64,000 nucleotides of DNA from Apostichopus japonicus (Eukaryota; Echinodermata; Holothuroidea; Aspidochirotida; Stichopodidae). Both the position numbers and the translations under genes were made by a program. The stretch spans positions 34,193,001 to 34,257,000 of the forward strand of contig NC_092580.1 of NCBI RefSeq assembly GCF_037975245.1, given 5' to 3'. The notes beneath the pieces were generated by a model. That model saw only the letters and a program-made list of their open reading frames with translations, had not been told where the DNA came from and did no database searches. Of the stretch, positions 41,983-54,766 are shown one piece after another; position 1 is the stretch's first letter, and the number at the start of each line of letters is the position of its first letter.

Positions 41983-42540
41983 ACCTGGACATCCCCAACA
42001 TGAGTGTTTATAAGAAAAAAATTCTTTTTCATGGATGGTGGGGGGGGGGGGAGTGCAGGTTTATCATATTCTTTGTTATATTTTATACTTTTTTGTGAGA
42101 CAAATTGCAGTCTCACCCGACACAGCGACATTTTCCCGCCTACGTGTCGTTGAACAATGTATGTTTTCCTGGCGGTAGCTGAGTACTGTGTTAAAATAAT
42201 AAATAAGGTAACTAAATAGGAGCTTAAAAAATATACTGTCTCATTTTTCCCCTTCAAAGTGATGTTACCTGTTTTTCTTCTTCTAATTTACCAAATTTTT
42301 GGGGAAGTGTAAATTTCTAAAACGTGAGATTATAAAATAAAGAATGTTTAGATGCAACTTGCAAGGCCTCAGAAGTGCCGTTTCCGGCAATCTGAGAGGC
42401 ATTGTTTGCCCAAAATTTTCTTGTACGCTACGCGCCAACCGATGGTGGCGCTCCGCTTAGATAGTGTCACGGGAACTTTCGGGCACAAAAAGTTCTGCCC
42501 CCCCAAAACTGAAATGGTCCCGTACGCCTATGGTTACATG

Positions 42541-43301
42541 GATATAGGAAGATACATACAAAATGCTATGATGGTGGATTTCGTGTAAAGCAAGAAGATG
42601 TTCGTTTGATTCTTTAACAACTTGGCCCTGAAGAAGTATAATGCAGGAAAGGAAGACTCCTTAGGAGACGCATATTATGCAAGAGGGCCAAATTATATAT
42701 GACATGTGGACGATGGATATTCAAGAAAACTTATATGGCTCAAAGTGTATCATACCAACAACGATCCACGGTTAATATTGGGGGGGGGGGGGGTTGAAGT
42801 AGTTATTGAATGTGGAGGAAGCCCTTCTGTGGTTCGTGCTCACCGTAGTGCACGTAATATGCACTGAATATACAGTGCATATTCGGTGCATATTCAGTAT
42901 ATTCAGTGCATATGCTGAATATCCACTGAATGCGCACGTATACGTGATTTCAAAGAATTTCTTAGACCTCAGATCTTCACCTTGTCCAGCAGTGACAACT
43001 AACGTTACTGTTGCTGTCTTATTGCTACTTTTCTTGATCAGCCTTGGATTTCCTATAATGTGCACACGCCAGCACTAAAGTAGACAGTTACATTATCCAT
43101 TTCACTTTGGATTACTAAATTAATACATTATTCATATGAATTTGAAAAATCTCATTTAATTTGCTGAATGTACTCCAAATAAACTGAAAGCAAGACCGTG
43201 CCTGACTAAAAACAACTGAAATGGTAGGCCCTGCATACATAATCCGTTAATTATCCCAGACCAAGGCCTATGCATGCCAAGCATACCGTATATATATTGC
43301 A
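42541..43301. other. Non-coding with G-run and imperfect palindrome, unit B
   Basis: Counterpart of 9860-10623, with a shorter G-run near 42780-42794. Confidence 0.55.
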
Positions 43302-43309
43302 TGTTCATT

Positions 43310-43555
43310 CAGGCGCGTAGCGAGGAATTTGCCAAGGGAGAGGCGAAGCCTGTAGGCAAACCATCTAAGCGTAGCGCCACCATAGGTTGGCGCGAAGCGT
43401 ACAATAAAATTTTGGCCGAAAATGCCTCCCAGATCGCTGGAAATGGCACTTACCAGGCCTTTTAAGTTGCATCTGAGCATTTTCTATATAGAAATTACTA
43501 GCGAGATCATAAAAAAATACAAAAAATATGTTTGTATTTTTTGGCTACGCGCCTG
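43310..43555. mobile_element. 246 bp MITE, unit B
   Basis: Counterpart of 10632-10877, same length and same flanks (TGTTCATT 43302-43309, TGCTCATT 43556-43563). Confidence 0.88.
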
Positions 43556-43844
43556 TGCTCATTGTTGATGATGGAGCCTTATGAGCAACGTTGCCTGCTA
43601 TTATTAAACGTACTCTACGCAATGCAACGTACTTGGACGGACCAAAGCAGTTGATCACTAATTATGAACGAAGTCGAAACAGGGGAATGTATCAATTTTC
43701 CCTACATCTAATCTTAATTCTTTATATTACTAGAAATAGAAACTATCGTATCCACAACAATTATACGTAACTCCCGGAAATGCTAATTTTCACGTGCTAT
43801 ACGAACCTACGACCACGTTCCGTTATCATAAATCTCAAGAAAAT

Positions 43845-43980
43845 AAATTAGCTCGAGATAAAATATTGTCTCAGATTAAATATGATCTCGAGATAAAATA
43901 GTATCTCAGATTAAATATGATCTCGAGTTAAATATGATCTCAGATTAAATATGATCTCGAGATAAAATATTATCATGGGA
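43845..43980. repeat. Short tandem repeat of CTCGAGATAAAATA-type units, unit B
   Basis: Same array and copy number as 11165-11300. Confidence 0.8.
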
Positions 43981-45041
43981 TAATTAAGCGCAGTAGTAGC
44001 CGGGAAGGTATAGCTGGGTCACGTATGAGATTGTGGGTCATGCGAGGTCAAAGGTGCTTTTGGGAATCTGCAATTATTTTATCTGTATTACGAAATACGC
44101 TTTTGACATTGTTTATCATTACTGTATGATAGCTCTTGAGATCTGTGAGTTTACTTGATTCGCTGTCGATCGCATTTCACAAAGATTCAAAACGCCATCA
44201 TTTTCGCCCAGTCTATTTCACCTTCACTGTTATAACAGAGAGATGGGACTTCATAACACATTAGGCCTATATTGCCGCTCCATTCATGAAAACACCCTAC
44301 AAAAACTAACATGACAAGATCGTAATAGTGCCTTCTATGGATGTTTTACCTTTCTTTAATTTGGGCGGAGAGGGGTAGGGGAAGGGGTGGGGGTGGATAG
44401 AGACAAAGAAATAGCACACAATGTCCACATAGGTACACATCACAAAAATCCGATTTACGTGTTTACTGTGCTGTTTATGAAAGACCTACGCCTGAGGCTT
44501 GGATTTAGAACGTTTACGACTGACTTACTCAGTAATTCGAATTGTTTCCTTATTATTTAAGGAAATATATATTTATTACGTATATATGTTTCATGTAGGC
44601 CTATTAGTTCACTGTTAGCCCATAGGCTTAGCCAATATCAGTCCCCAATTTTTTGAAGTGTTAATTTCTAAAAGATAATATCTCAAAATAAAGAATGTTC
44701 AAAGATGAACGATAGTGATTTTCAGCATTGACGAAAAAATACGATTTTATTCAAGAGTATTTTAGTGGGTTTCCGTTTTACACATGTGAAAATTCAAGTC
44801 AATCCGATGTTGGAAATGGCTGAAAAAAACATTCCTAAACTCGTTGATTTTTTAAACAAAAATTGGGCTTTTCGCGAAAAGCGATATGATGATCACGTGA
44901 TCTACAGTGACCTGTGGCGTCATTATGATGATAACAAAGTGAGCTCGGCGTAGTGTACTTCAGCTGTGTGCACTGAGTGTGTAAGTTTAGTTGCAACCTA
45001 CTCTATATTGGATTCGACAAACAACCTAAACCACTAGCAAA
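43981..45041. other. Non-coding, unit B
   Basis: Counterpart of 11301-12365. Nothing recognised. Confidence 0.45.
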
Positions 45042-45157
45042 ATGTCAAGAAATTGCGTTGTAGGGGCATGCAACAGAACGAATGTGGACTCTGCAATAAG
45101 TTGTTTTTTTTTTCAATTTTCCAAGCGTATGTATGCTCGAGCGAAACAAAACATCGT
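45042..45157 (+). CDS. Possible first exon of a THAP-domain protein, unit B
   Basis: ATG then MSRNCVVGACNRTNVDS, AISCFFFQFSKR, ending at a GTAAGT donor (45158). N-terminal M-x-x-x-C-x4-C, then a hydrophobic FxxF stretch followed by basic residues, fits the start of a THAP zinc finger (C2CH), a DNA-binding domain found in P-type transposases and host regulators. The conserved P and W and the second Cys/His pair would be in a later exon that I could not find. It lies outside the large transposon. Confidence 0.4.
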
Positions 45158-46080
45158 GTAAGTATTACTTACGGTAGCGCACACTGTCACTAATGTTTGC
45201 ACAGTGTGAAAGTACCGTTTGCGGACCTACGTGAAGTTGGGCTAGAATATGATTCCTCCTGAAGCCCAAACCACGAGGCATGCAAGTGAATAAACGCAAT
45301 AGGCATTACATGTAGTGAGAAAATTGTTAGAGCTAGACTAACCACTCGATTGAGTTCAAATGCGGTTGTATTTCAAGCTCAATGGAACCTTTCTGTTGAA
45401 TTTAATAACGTACGGAACAAGAAACGTTTATGTTTTACAGTGGGCCTAGTGCATACAAGCGATTCTACTTTGTTTAGAACTTTGGATTTTCTTTCGGATG
45501 TTATACTAATCTACGTTTGAGACTATCATCACTATTATTATTGTGCCAGTTTGACAGGTAAGTGAGCACATTCATACAGCACTCTGTATAAAACCCGCCA
45601 ACAACGTGATCTTGTGATTTACGTTACTTTGGGTCAGCTTGCGAGTTACCTCTTCAGATATTGCGAAATCGTTGCGAAATCGTCGTAAATTTCATAAAAA
45701 AAAACTTGTAAACACGTGGTGAGGTAATCAAGAAACACCATGATATTCATTATCTATTTATGTCTTGAACATTACGCCGGAAAATTAAACTAAAATAACA
45801 GTTATGCTGACACGAAATGCACGCACGGCTCCGTACTGAACAGTGCACAACAGAAAAGATCATCACAGTGACGTCATTCACTGACTTGAGGGCTGTTCAA
45901 GGTCGCTGCAGTGTTTGCAAATTCCTAAATTCGTATCAATTACGGCGACGAAAAAACGATGTTTTAATTCCCTTTTTTATAACTTTCCGGTGTGCTATTT
46001 GGAAAATAAAAAAAAATATGTTGCTTGGTAACATATAAACTACATTATATATGAAAAGGAGAGATTTTGTTTATGTAACT
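45158..46080. other. Non-coding, unit B
   Basis: The presumed intron after the THAP-like exon, then sequence matching 12441-13150. No second THAP exon found. Confidence 0.4.
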
Positions 46081-46310
46081 ATCGTTCTACTTTAAGTGCC
46101 ATTTCCGGCAATCTGGGATGCATATTTGGCAAAAATGTTCCTGCTACTGACGGTGGCGCCCACCCACTAAACATTTCTTAAAAGAGGCCCTAGTATATAA
46201 GCACATCAAAGCATCACTATGTAACATTTGGACGATAATTAATATTTTTCGATGTTCCTCAACTGCCCCTGTCCCCTAGGGATTCTACTAAGGCTACGCC
46301 CCTGGTGTAT
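46081..46310. mobile_element. Fragment of a dispersed non-autonomous element, unit B
   Basis: Counterpart of 13151-13400, with a small deletion around 46148. Confidence 0.6.
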
Positions 46311-47035
46311 CTTTATTTCAAATGGTTTTATGTTTCGCTTGTCACACGTGACCCCACCCGATGAAGGCTTTGCCAGGGCGCTCGCAGTCACTCCTTCAGT
46401 TATAAGTCCGTCCCACCACCCACGTTTCAATTGGGATTGATGCCGCTGATCAATAGATCAATTCGATTACTACCTAGATGCTCAACAACAGCACTTACAC
46501 CTACACACGGTACGGATGTGTTCGACCACTAACATAATATACCTACATATCTCTACTTGGGGACAACAAACGAACTTCACCGATAAAACAATGCCCATTA
46601 TAACTGAGCATTGTTATCAATTTTGTGTATAGACAATGAACTCATCATGTTGAATTCCAACCAACCAATCAGAGATCGCTTGTAAGTGATACGTGTATCA
46701 TATACGCACTATTGTATATTTATCACTGTATCGTGTTACCTTTGTGAAGGAAAGCGAACGACAGAGTCATGAACCAGGAAACAAACAACGTGTTAGAAAT
46801 TAATTCCATATAGTATGTTTGACTTTGAGAACTAATCTTTACCTCGAAACAAAGGATAAAAAACTTGAGAAATTATCTGTATACTTAACTCGCATTTAGT
46901 AAAATAAGCTTCACAAGCAAGCAGTCGTGCCCTAACATAACCTGTTACTATATAAACACCACCAAGCATTGCGGTTAAACTTAACCTCATACCACAAATA
47001 AAGGTTAGCCCAAACTAACAGTAACTTGCCTTCTC
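46311..47035. other. Non-coding upstream of the HYR remnant, unit B
   Basis: Counterpart of 13401-14120. Confidence 0.45.
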
Positions 47036-47152
47036 CGACCAGCGGAAGTGACCAGCGGAAGTGATTTCCAGTTGGAGTAACGATATTGACTTGTTCGTGT
47101 CAAGATTTTTCACAGAACACTGACGAATGTTCTTTCAATGTCACAGTTAAAG
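47036..47152 (+). pseudogene. HYR-domain exon remnant 1, unit B
   Basis: The same C-terminal half as in unit A (SGSDFPVGVTILTC-like, NTDECSFNVTVKG), preceded by a short duplicated ACCAGCGGAAGTGA block. Confidence 0.65.
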
Positions 47153-47874
47153 GTTGGTTTGAAATACTTGTATTTTGCAAAGAATTTAAATAAGGTTGTC
47201 TGAATGCTGGCAGTTAAATTGAGTCTTGTTTTGATAGTTTAATTCCATTATAAATAATGAAAATTAAAGCCTAGTTTATTTGATGGGAAGTTACTGAACA
47301 CTTTCAAGGACAAATGCTTTTATCAATTAAGCACCAGAAATATTTTTGGCTAGTTTGGCACGATTCTAAACGCTCTGGCTGATCTGTTACAGATCATCTA
47401 CACATGTGATGTTCTACTTCCTTGACCAAAGATAACTTCTTATGCTCCCATTCAAACACAAAAATGATTCAAAGTATTAAAATGGGTCTATATGACATTT
47501 CAGACTGACCAAAGCTATATTAATGTTTCACTTCATTCAGCAAAGCTGTTACCTATATCCAACGTGTTGTACGTTCTTGACTGAAAGTTTTAGTGGATAT
47601 GTGAGAAACAGTTTTGAAGAATCTTCAGGGTTAAATGAAAACAACATTATTAGCAGATTTTGTGATTTGTGGCTGACACCTGCATATTGAATTATTGCCA
47701 ACATGTTTTAGATGACTTTACTATAGCTTATGTGACCATCACTTTGTAGAATATTTAGCTTTGGACAATGAACAGTGTCCGTTCTTATGATCTTTCATAA
47801 GTTAAGTCTACAGTGGAAGCATATCTCAGCACATTTGCTAGAGAATCTTTCTTATCTGCTTTCATAATTTGAAG
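47153..47874. other. Spacer between HYR exons 1 and 2, unit B
   Basis: Its start resembles the sequence after each HYR exon (GCCTAGTTTATTTGATG, AAGCACCAGAAATATTTTTGG), so exon and intron were duplicated together. Confidence 0.6.
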
Positions 47875-48116
47875 ATGTCACTCCTCCTATGGCTAGTTGC
47901 CAAGAAAATATAATAACTGATGCAAGTTTGCCAGGAGGAACCACTGCAAGGGTTGATTTTGTGGCATCATGTTCTGACAATATTGACACAGTCCTCAAGC
48001 TGATTGTAATGCAACCAGCGGAAGTGACTTTCAAGTTGGAGTGACGATACAGACTTATTCTTGTCAAGATTTTTCTCATAACACTGACGAATGTTCTTGC
48101 AATGTCACAGTTAAAG
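47875..48116 (+). pseudogene. HYR-domain exon 2, unit B (frameshifted)
   Basis: A complete-length exon after an AATTTGAAG acceptor: DVTPPMASCQENIITDASLP, GGTTARVDFVASCSDNID, then a one-base loss (GACACAGTCCTCAAG against GACACCGGCCTTCAAG in exon 3) shifts the frame before SGSDFQVGVTI. It ends AAAG|GTTGG. 242 nt against 243 for exon 3. Confidence 0.75.
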
Positions 48117-48699
48117 GTTGGTTTAATAGACTTTCTGATAGTTTGCAAAGAATTTAAATGAGGTTGTATGAATGCTGGCAGTTAAATTGAGTCTTGTTTT
48201 GATAGTTTGATTCCATTATAAGTAATGAAAATTAAAATCCTAGTTTATTTGATGCGAGGTTACTGAACACTTTCAAGGAACAAGAGCCCAAGGGCACTGT
48301 GGTTCCTTGCTTGGGGTATATGACAATACACATCATATTATCAAGCAAGATTGGGCTGAAATAGTCCAAGTAATTGTGGTCCTACATGTTCCCATAAAGA
48401 AACCAACACTATAGCCAACACTTTTGTGATCACAAAATGTGATCGGATTTTTTATCAAAAGGCACTTTTGAGATCTAAATATGGCGTCGAAAATGTAAGA
48501 AATATAAGAGACCTACAAGCGTGTCAACAGATATGATAACAATGGTGACCTCAGATGACATGACCTTTAAGTTTCAAAATGTTCCACCACCCCATTCACA
48601 ACTTGTCCCAAAATATCAACCATGTCACACCTTGGCATTGAGAGTTAATTGCATTAAATGTCAAAAAATTAACTTTTGAACTTGTATGTAACTTCACAC

Positions 48700-50400
48700 A
48701 CAAAGGTCACCCGGAGGTCAACCAATTGACATTTTTGATCGGTGAGACCTAAATAGAGCATGACTGTAAAAATTCAAACATTTTTTCTTTGCCCATTTTC
48801 TCCCCCCATAATACTACTTTTTTAACATTAGCTGACCTTTGGTGACCTTGGATCACATGACCGTTAAGTTTGAAAATATTCCCCTATACCATTTGCAACT
48901 TGTCTCAAAATATCAACTTTTGTCACACCTTGGAACTGGGAGTTATTGCATTAAATGTCTGAAAATTAACTTTGACCTCATATAACTTCGCACACGAAGG
49001 TCACACAGGGGTCAACCTATTGACATTTATGATCAGAAGGTACCTTTAACATCTGAAAATAGCATCGAAACTGTAAAAAAATCCACAAAACACGAAAAGG
49101 TCACCAGAGGTCAAATTGAGGTCAAGGGTCACCCAGATGCGGGTCGACAATTGGATTTCATTGAAGCAACTCCCAACTCTAACGGACAATTTGTTTACAA
49201 GTTATCGCAAAAATACTAGTTTTTTATCATTAATTGACCTTTGGTGACCTTGTATCACATAACCGTAAAGTTTGAAAATATTCCCCTATACCATTTGCAA
49301 CTTGTCCAAAAATATAAACCTTGTCAAACCTTGGAACTGGGAGTTCTTGCATTAAATGTCTGAAAATTAACTTTGACCTCATATAACTTCGCACACGAAG
49401 GTCACACGGGGGTCAACCTATTGACATTTATGATCAGAAGTTACCTTTAACATCTGAAAATAGCATCGAAACTGTAAAAATCCACAAAACACTAAAAAGG
49501 TCACCAGAGGTCAAATTGAGGTCAAGGGTCACCCAGATGCGGGTCGACAATTGGATTACATTGAAGCAACTCCCAACCCTAACGGACAATTTGTTCTCAA
49601 GTTATCGCAAAAAATACTAGTTTTTTATCATTAATTGACCTTTGGTGACCTCGGATCACATGACCGTTAAGTTTGAAAATATTCCTCTATACCATTTGCA
49701 ACTTGTCTCAAAATATCAGCTGTGTAACACCTTGGCACTGGGAGTTATTACACTAAATGTCTGAAAATTAACTTTGACCTCATATAACTTAACATACAAA
49801 GGTCACCTTGGGTCAACTTATTGACATTTTTGATTGATGAGACCTAAATTAGAGCATCAAACTATAAAAATTCAAACATTTTTTCTTTGCCCATTTTCTA
49901 CCCCCAAAATACTAGTTTTTTGACATTAATTGACCTTTGGTGACCTCGGATCACATGACCGTTAAGTTTGAAAATATGCCCCTATACCATTTGCAACTTG
50001 TCCAAAAATATCAACCATGTCACACCTTGGAACTGGGAGTTGTTGCATTAAATGTCTGAAAATTAACTTTGACCTCGTATAACTTCGCACACGAAGGTCA
50101 CACGGGTGTCAACCAATTGACATTTTTGATCGGAAGGTACCTTTGATATCCAAATCTAGCATCAAAACCAAACATTTTCTTTTTTGCTCGTTTCCTCCCA
50201 AAATAAGCACATTTTTTCTAATGTGACCTTTGACCTTTTGACCTTGGTTTCAGATGAAGTTTAATCTCCTGATTCCAAAAAACAAAACGAAAAGTCTGTA
50301 CAACCATCCTAACTCCGACCCCAACTCTGACCCCATATAACTTCGCACATAAAGGTCACACGGGGTCAACCTATTGACATTTATGATCAGAAGGTACCTT
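48700..50400. repeat. Tandem array of about 400 bp units rich in nuclear-receptor half-sites
   Basis: TGACCT-TTGG-TGACCT (direct repeat, spacer 4) occurs at about 48833, 49235, 49636 and 49931, i.e. periods of 402, 401 and 295. AGGTCA-A-GGGTCA (spacer 1) occurs at 49119 and 49519. A TGACCT triple is at 50224-50244. The array resumes at 53650-54000 beyond the nested element. Confidence 0.85.
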
Positions 50401-50451
50401 TGACATCTGAAAATTACGAAGACCTAGAGAGGACATGGTTAAAAAAAAAAT

Positions 50452-50645
50452 TATTACGTACGTACGTAATAATACTACGTACGTACGTAATAATTATCAC
50501 GTACGTACGTGATAATACTACGTACGTACGTAATAATATCACGTACGTACGTGATAATTACTACGTACGTACGTAGTGTTATTACGTACGTACGTAATAA
50601 TTACTACGTACTTATGTAGTGATCATCACGTACGTATCTGATAAT
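50452..50645. repeat. Array of ACGTACGTACGT palindromes
   Basis: About nine copies of ACGTACGTACGT or close variants, each flanked by ATTATT/AATAAT or ATCAC/GTGAT so that every unit is itself a palindrome. Two more copies lie near the other end of the element (53573-53612). Confidence 0.9.
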
Positions 50646-50689
50646 TATAACGAATGAAGGCCTACGTATAGGCCTACACTCTAAAAACA

Positions 50690-51065
50690 ACCTGGTGAAA
50701 TTTTCACCAGGAGTTACGTTGATATGCTACCCTAAATATCCTGGTTGTTTTCACCAAGTTGCCTGGTTAATGAGATTTTAACAAAATCCTGGTAGACATA
50801 ACCAGGAAAGCCTGGTTAAATTTCGTGGTGAAATTTTGACACTGTCCTGGTTAATATCAATGGGTATTCACCTCATTCCTTGTGATATTAACCAACATTT
50901 CCTGGTTGATGCTAATACTATCCGGGTTAATATCACAGAATGTTCCACCCCTTTCTGGTTAAATTAAAGAACATTTCATGGTTGATGTCACCATTATCCT
51001 GGTTAATATTAAACTGATTTTCCTGGTTAAATCACCCCTTTCCTTGTTAATATGCCACCTTATTC
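50690..51065. repeat. Degenerate repeat of CCTGGTTAATAT
   Basis: More than ten diverged copies of TCCTGGTTAA with variable 25-45 bp spacing, including inverted TTAACCAGG-type pieces. Confidence 0.75.
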
Positions 51066-53565
51066 TCCATTTAAGTTGCAATGCATTCAAATTGAGAAAA
51101 AGCAGAACATAAATTATAAAACAAACTCATCAATGTTACTGATAGCTAACTTTATTTGCATCTCCATTTCTTTTGAATTTTGAGTAATAAGTGAACTTTT
51201 GCAATTTAGTTTAATTAATTCCTGAAATATTAATACAATGAATTAATATAAGAAATGCAATACTGAAATCAAAATTTTGAGGACATATTTACAGCATAAC
51301 CATCGTCACATTCTGAAGCTCTGATTGTTCGACATCAACTGTGAAATGTAACAGGGATACCAAGACCTTGATCAGCACTTTTGCACAAGGATTCAACTTG
51401 GAAATCACTTGAACAGTTTTCAGTACAGAACAAGAAATGGACCCTATACCTGTCTCTTGAAATACTTGATCAAAGCCTCTCTCCCAATAACCTTTGTTAC
51501 GACAAAATTCAGCCCTGTGTCAGTAGGTTCTTTTCTTTGAAGGTATGCTGTATTAGCCCCAAATATGCTAGATATTCAAATGTGGTCACCTTTGGTCAGA
51601 ATTCTACTGTTTTTATTACAACCTTTGAGGAAATTTTCCCATTCAGTCATCTTGTGTGTCCTTAAAAATGTCTGAGAACAATTGGAAGGTACTTTTTGAA
51701 AACTTCTTGCCATTATAGCGTGCTATAATTTGGGGCATATACTGACTACCATTAAACTAGATAGGAAGGTCTTAGAAGATCTTTGTTCACATTGTTAATG
51801 ATAGGGATGACCTAATACCAAATTGATTTGTTTAATTTAATTATTTACTTATTGGTAATTAATTCATATTTTTAATTTAATTACAATTATATTTTACCAC
51901 TTTGCACAGACAAACCGAACATCTGCAAGACAATAATTAGGCTTCCAACGATACCATAAATGTTTTAGTAATAAGCTCATCCTTGGACCTCACATACTTG
52001 TGTAAATTATTTTAACTCCAATAGAAAGTGGTAAGTTAAGCTTATTATAATCACAAGCAAGATTAATTTGAAAAGATTTTGAGCTAACAGTTAAGTAGTT
52101 AAAGTATAAACCAAAGTGTTCTTGAACATGAAATTTCTGATACTCCGAGCCCGAATGACCATAATTATGATCACGTTTTGCATACATCCACATGTCCGTC
52201 CATGGACTCAGGAAGAAGCGTTTCCAAACAATTAACTAAACCGACCCCTAAATGACCTTTGACATAAAATTCCTGAGCATTTCCACAAGTCTTTTCATCA
52301 CAGGCCACCTCTATGCAAGTTTCATTGAAGTTGTACCAACAGGTATTATCAATTGTGGACAGAGAGATGAATTGAAATGCAAAACATCAAATTGTTTCTC
52401 ATAAAAACAGCGACAATCACATTCTTGATGTGCATCATCCAAGCTACAGACATCCTTCTACTATTGCAAAGCTGTGTTACTTGGTAGCCTCTCTCAATTT
52501 CTCATTTTCACCTCTTCCAGTTTGTACCAATCTAGGAAAGGAATGAAACAAAGTATTAAATGGTGTGTTAACGAACTAGAATGAAAAGAAGATTAATCGC
52601 TTTCTTCAGTCTAATAGTTTGTGCCATGCTTTTTGAAAACCTAACCCTTACCCTAATTTAATCTTGGAATAATTCTCTGAGTTGGTCAGTCTTATTTCTG
52701 TTTGGGATTGTTTTCCACAGGGCATTTTATGTGGTTTTTAACCCTAGGCTCCTTTGACATTTAGTAACCTGTTAGGTTAGGTTTGTGTGTAAAGTAGGCT
52801 AACCTTATACTAATACTAGCTGATACAATGTAGTGATTTGAGATTAGCAACTACAGTAACCTTAATTGAATTGAATTTGACATGGTAGTTATTATAATAA
52901 ATGGGCTAGTTGTTGATGCAGGAGGGCTACACAATACGATTATCAACATACAATTCCACGTTTATACTTTTAAAATCAGTTTCAAGGCTAAAAATAAACC
53001 TCAAACAATTATCTGTAGTGTAGGGTAGTCCTGTCCTACCCTTACCTAGCCTATAAAATGCGAGTTCAATCAGGGAGTTGTTCTAACAAATACCTTCGCC
53101 CATCTATTAGTATTACCCTGGCTATATGTGCATAGGCTGGGGAGTTTAAGTGATCTACCAGGGAGTTGCCGTAACATCATCTTGGATCGACAGCGGCAAT
53201 AGACACTACACAGGCCTTATCACTGGCCTAGCCCATGACCTATCCACGTGAGATTCAATGACACAAGCTTAACGTGAGGCCTAGGTCTAACATACGCCAG
53301 ACCTATTTATGCATTAATTGAGCCTAGGACTAATGATCCGGGAATCAGTTCCAGCACAAAATTGTGGCGGCTTAAGTACAGGCATACCTGTGGTGTTACT
53401 GTTAGTCGAACGAACGTACCTTAATTGTCTGTCTCCGGCATTTTTGAGTTAACTAGTCTATAGGCTGCATAAGCTTGACTTCTGACTTCTTGCATGTAGA
53501 CAAATGTGTTACAGTATATACGTACCGCGTACCGCCACTTCTTACTACTTCGGTATAGAACGTAA
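51066..53565. other. Interior of the 3.2 kb element
   Basis: 2.5 kb, AT-rich. A 94-codon frame at 51381-51665 has no homology I recognise. No other feature found. Confidence 0.4.
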
Positions 53566-53648
53566 AATGATGACGTACGTACGTAATAAATATTACGTAC
53601 GTACGTAATAAATATATTTTTTTACCATGTCCTTTCTAGGTCTTCGTA

Positions 53649-54000
53649 GAAAATAGCATCGAAACTGTAAAAATCCCCAAAACACGAAAAGGTCACCAGA
53701 GGTCAAATTGAGGTCAAGGGTCACCCAGATGCGGGTCGACAATTGGATTACATTGAGGCAACTCCCAACCCTAACAGACATTTCGTTCTCAAGTTATTGC
53801 AAAAATACTAGTTTTTTATCATTAATTGACCTTTGGTGACCTCGGATCACATGACCGTTAAGTTTGAAAATGCTCCCCTAACCAGTTCACAACTTGTCCC
53901 AAAATATCAATCTTGTCGCACATTGGCACTGGGAGTTATTGCAGTTTTAATATTTTCGGATTTTGGACCATAACTGACCTTTGGTGACCTTTGTGGGCAC
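53649..54000. repeat. Continuation of the half-site array after the nested element
   Basis: Resumes exactly at the GAAAATAGCATCG point left off at 50414. It has DR1 at 53711-53723 and DR4 at 53827 and 53975. Confidence 0.82.
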
Positions 54001-54107
54001 CAAAAACAATAGGGCACACCTTCTCCATATGGCGGATCTATAGTCCAAGTTTGGCCTCAATCCAACATTCCCTTATTGAGATAGAGCGTACCCAAGCAAG
54101 TGTCACA

Positions 54108-54122
54108 GACACACACACACGC

Positions 54123-54154
<32 letters not shown>

Positions 54155-54165
54155 GCCAACCTGAC
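54108..54165. repeat. CA/TACA microsatellite
   Basis: Runs of CACACA and CATACATACATA near the right end of the 5.9 kb insertion. Confidence 0.9.
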
Positions 54166-54766
54166 TGCATAGGTTCCTTTTGCTAAAGCAAGGAACCAAA
54201 AATGGTTCGATCAATTAAGCACCAGAAATATTTTTGGCTAGTTATCACGATTCTAAATGCTTTGGCTGATCTGTTACAGATCTTACCTACACATGTGATG
54301 CTCTACTTCCTTGACCAAAAATGACTTCTTATGCTCCCATTCAAACACAAAAATTATTCAAAGTATTGGAATGGGTCTATATGACATTTCAGACTGACCA
54401 AGGCTTTATTAATGTTTAACTTTATTGGTGATTATCAAAGCTGTTACCTATACACGTCGTGTTGTACGTTCTTGACTGAAATTTTGAGATGACATGTGAA
54501 AACCAGTTTTGCAAATTCTTCCGGGTTAAATGAAAACATCATAATTAGCATCTTTGTGATATGTGGCTGACACCTGCAGATTAAATTATTACCAACATGT
54601 TTTAGATGACTTACTAAAGCTTTTGTGAACATCAATTGTATAATATTTAGCGTTGGACATAGAGCAGTGTCTCTTGTTATGATCTTTTATGAGTTAAGTC
54701 TACAATGGAAGCATATCTGAGTAAATTTGCTAGAGAATCTGTCTTCTCTGCTTTTATTATTTGAAG

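Larger units (their letters stand above)
40843..42532. mobile_element. TIR element with 8 bp duplication, unit B
   Basis: Counterpart of 8119-9851 with the same GTTACATG duplication (40835-40842, 42533-42540). Shorter, mainly because of the AT microsatellite. Confidence 0.82.
50415..53648. mobile_element. 3.2 kb TIR element nested in the half-site array
   Basis: Ends TACGAAGACCTAGAGAGGAC and, inverted, TACGAAGACCTAGAAAGGAC. GAAAAT is duplicated at 50409-50414 and 53649-53654; the uninterrupted array has GAAAATAGC once. ACGTACGT palindrome arrays lie just inside both ends. The interior (51060-53565) has no clear protein. The 6 bp duplication does not fit hAT or Mariner; superfamily not assigned. 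Confidence 0.82.
48280..54210. mobile_element. 5.9 kb insertion with 12 bp terminal inverted repeat, unit B only
   Basis: It interrupts a stretch that is continuous in unit A (TTTCAAGGACAAATGC...TCAATTAAGC). GGTTCCTTGCTT at 48301-48312 is inverted at 54186-54197. Most of it is a tandem array of about 400 bp units full of TGACCT/AGGTCA, ending in a CA/TACA microsatellite. A second element (50415-53648) is inserted in it. No clear target duplication and no coding sequence; family not identified. Confidence 0.7.

Noticed and set aside
50452-50645. CRISPR-like array of palindromes
   Set aside because: No unique spacers and clearly eukaryotic context; it is a simple palindromic repeat in a transposon.
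51381-51665. 94-codon frame in the 3.2 kb element
   Set aside because: No ATG start or known domain; kept only as a note on the element interior.
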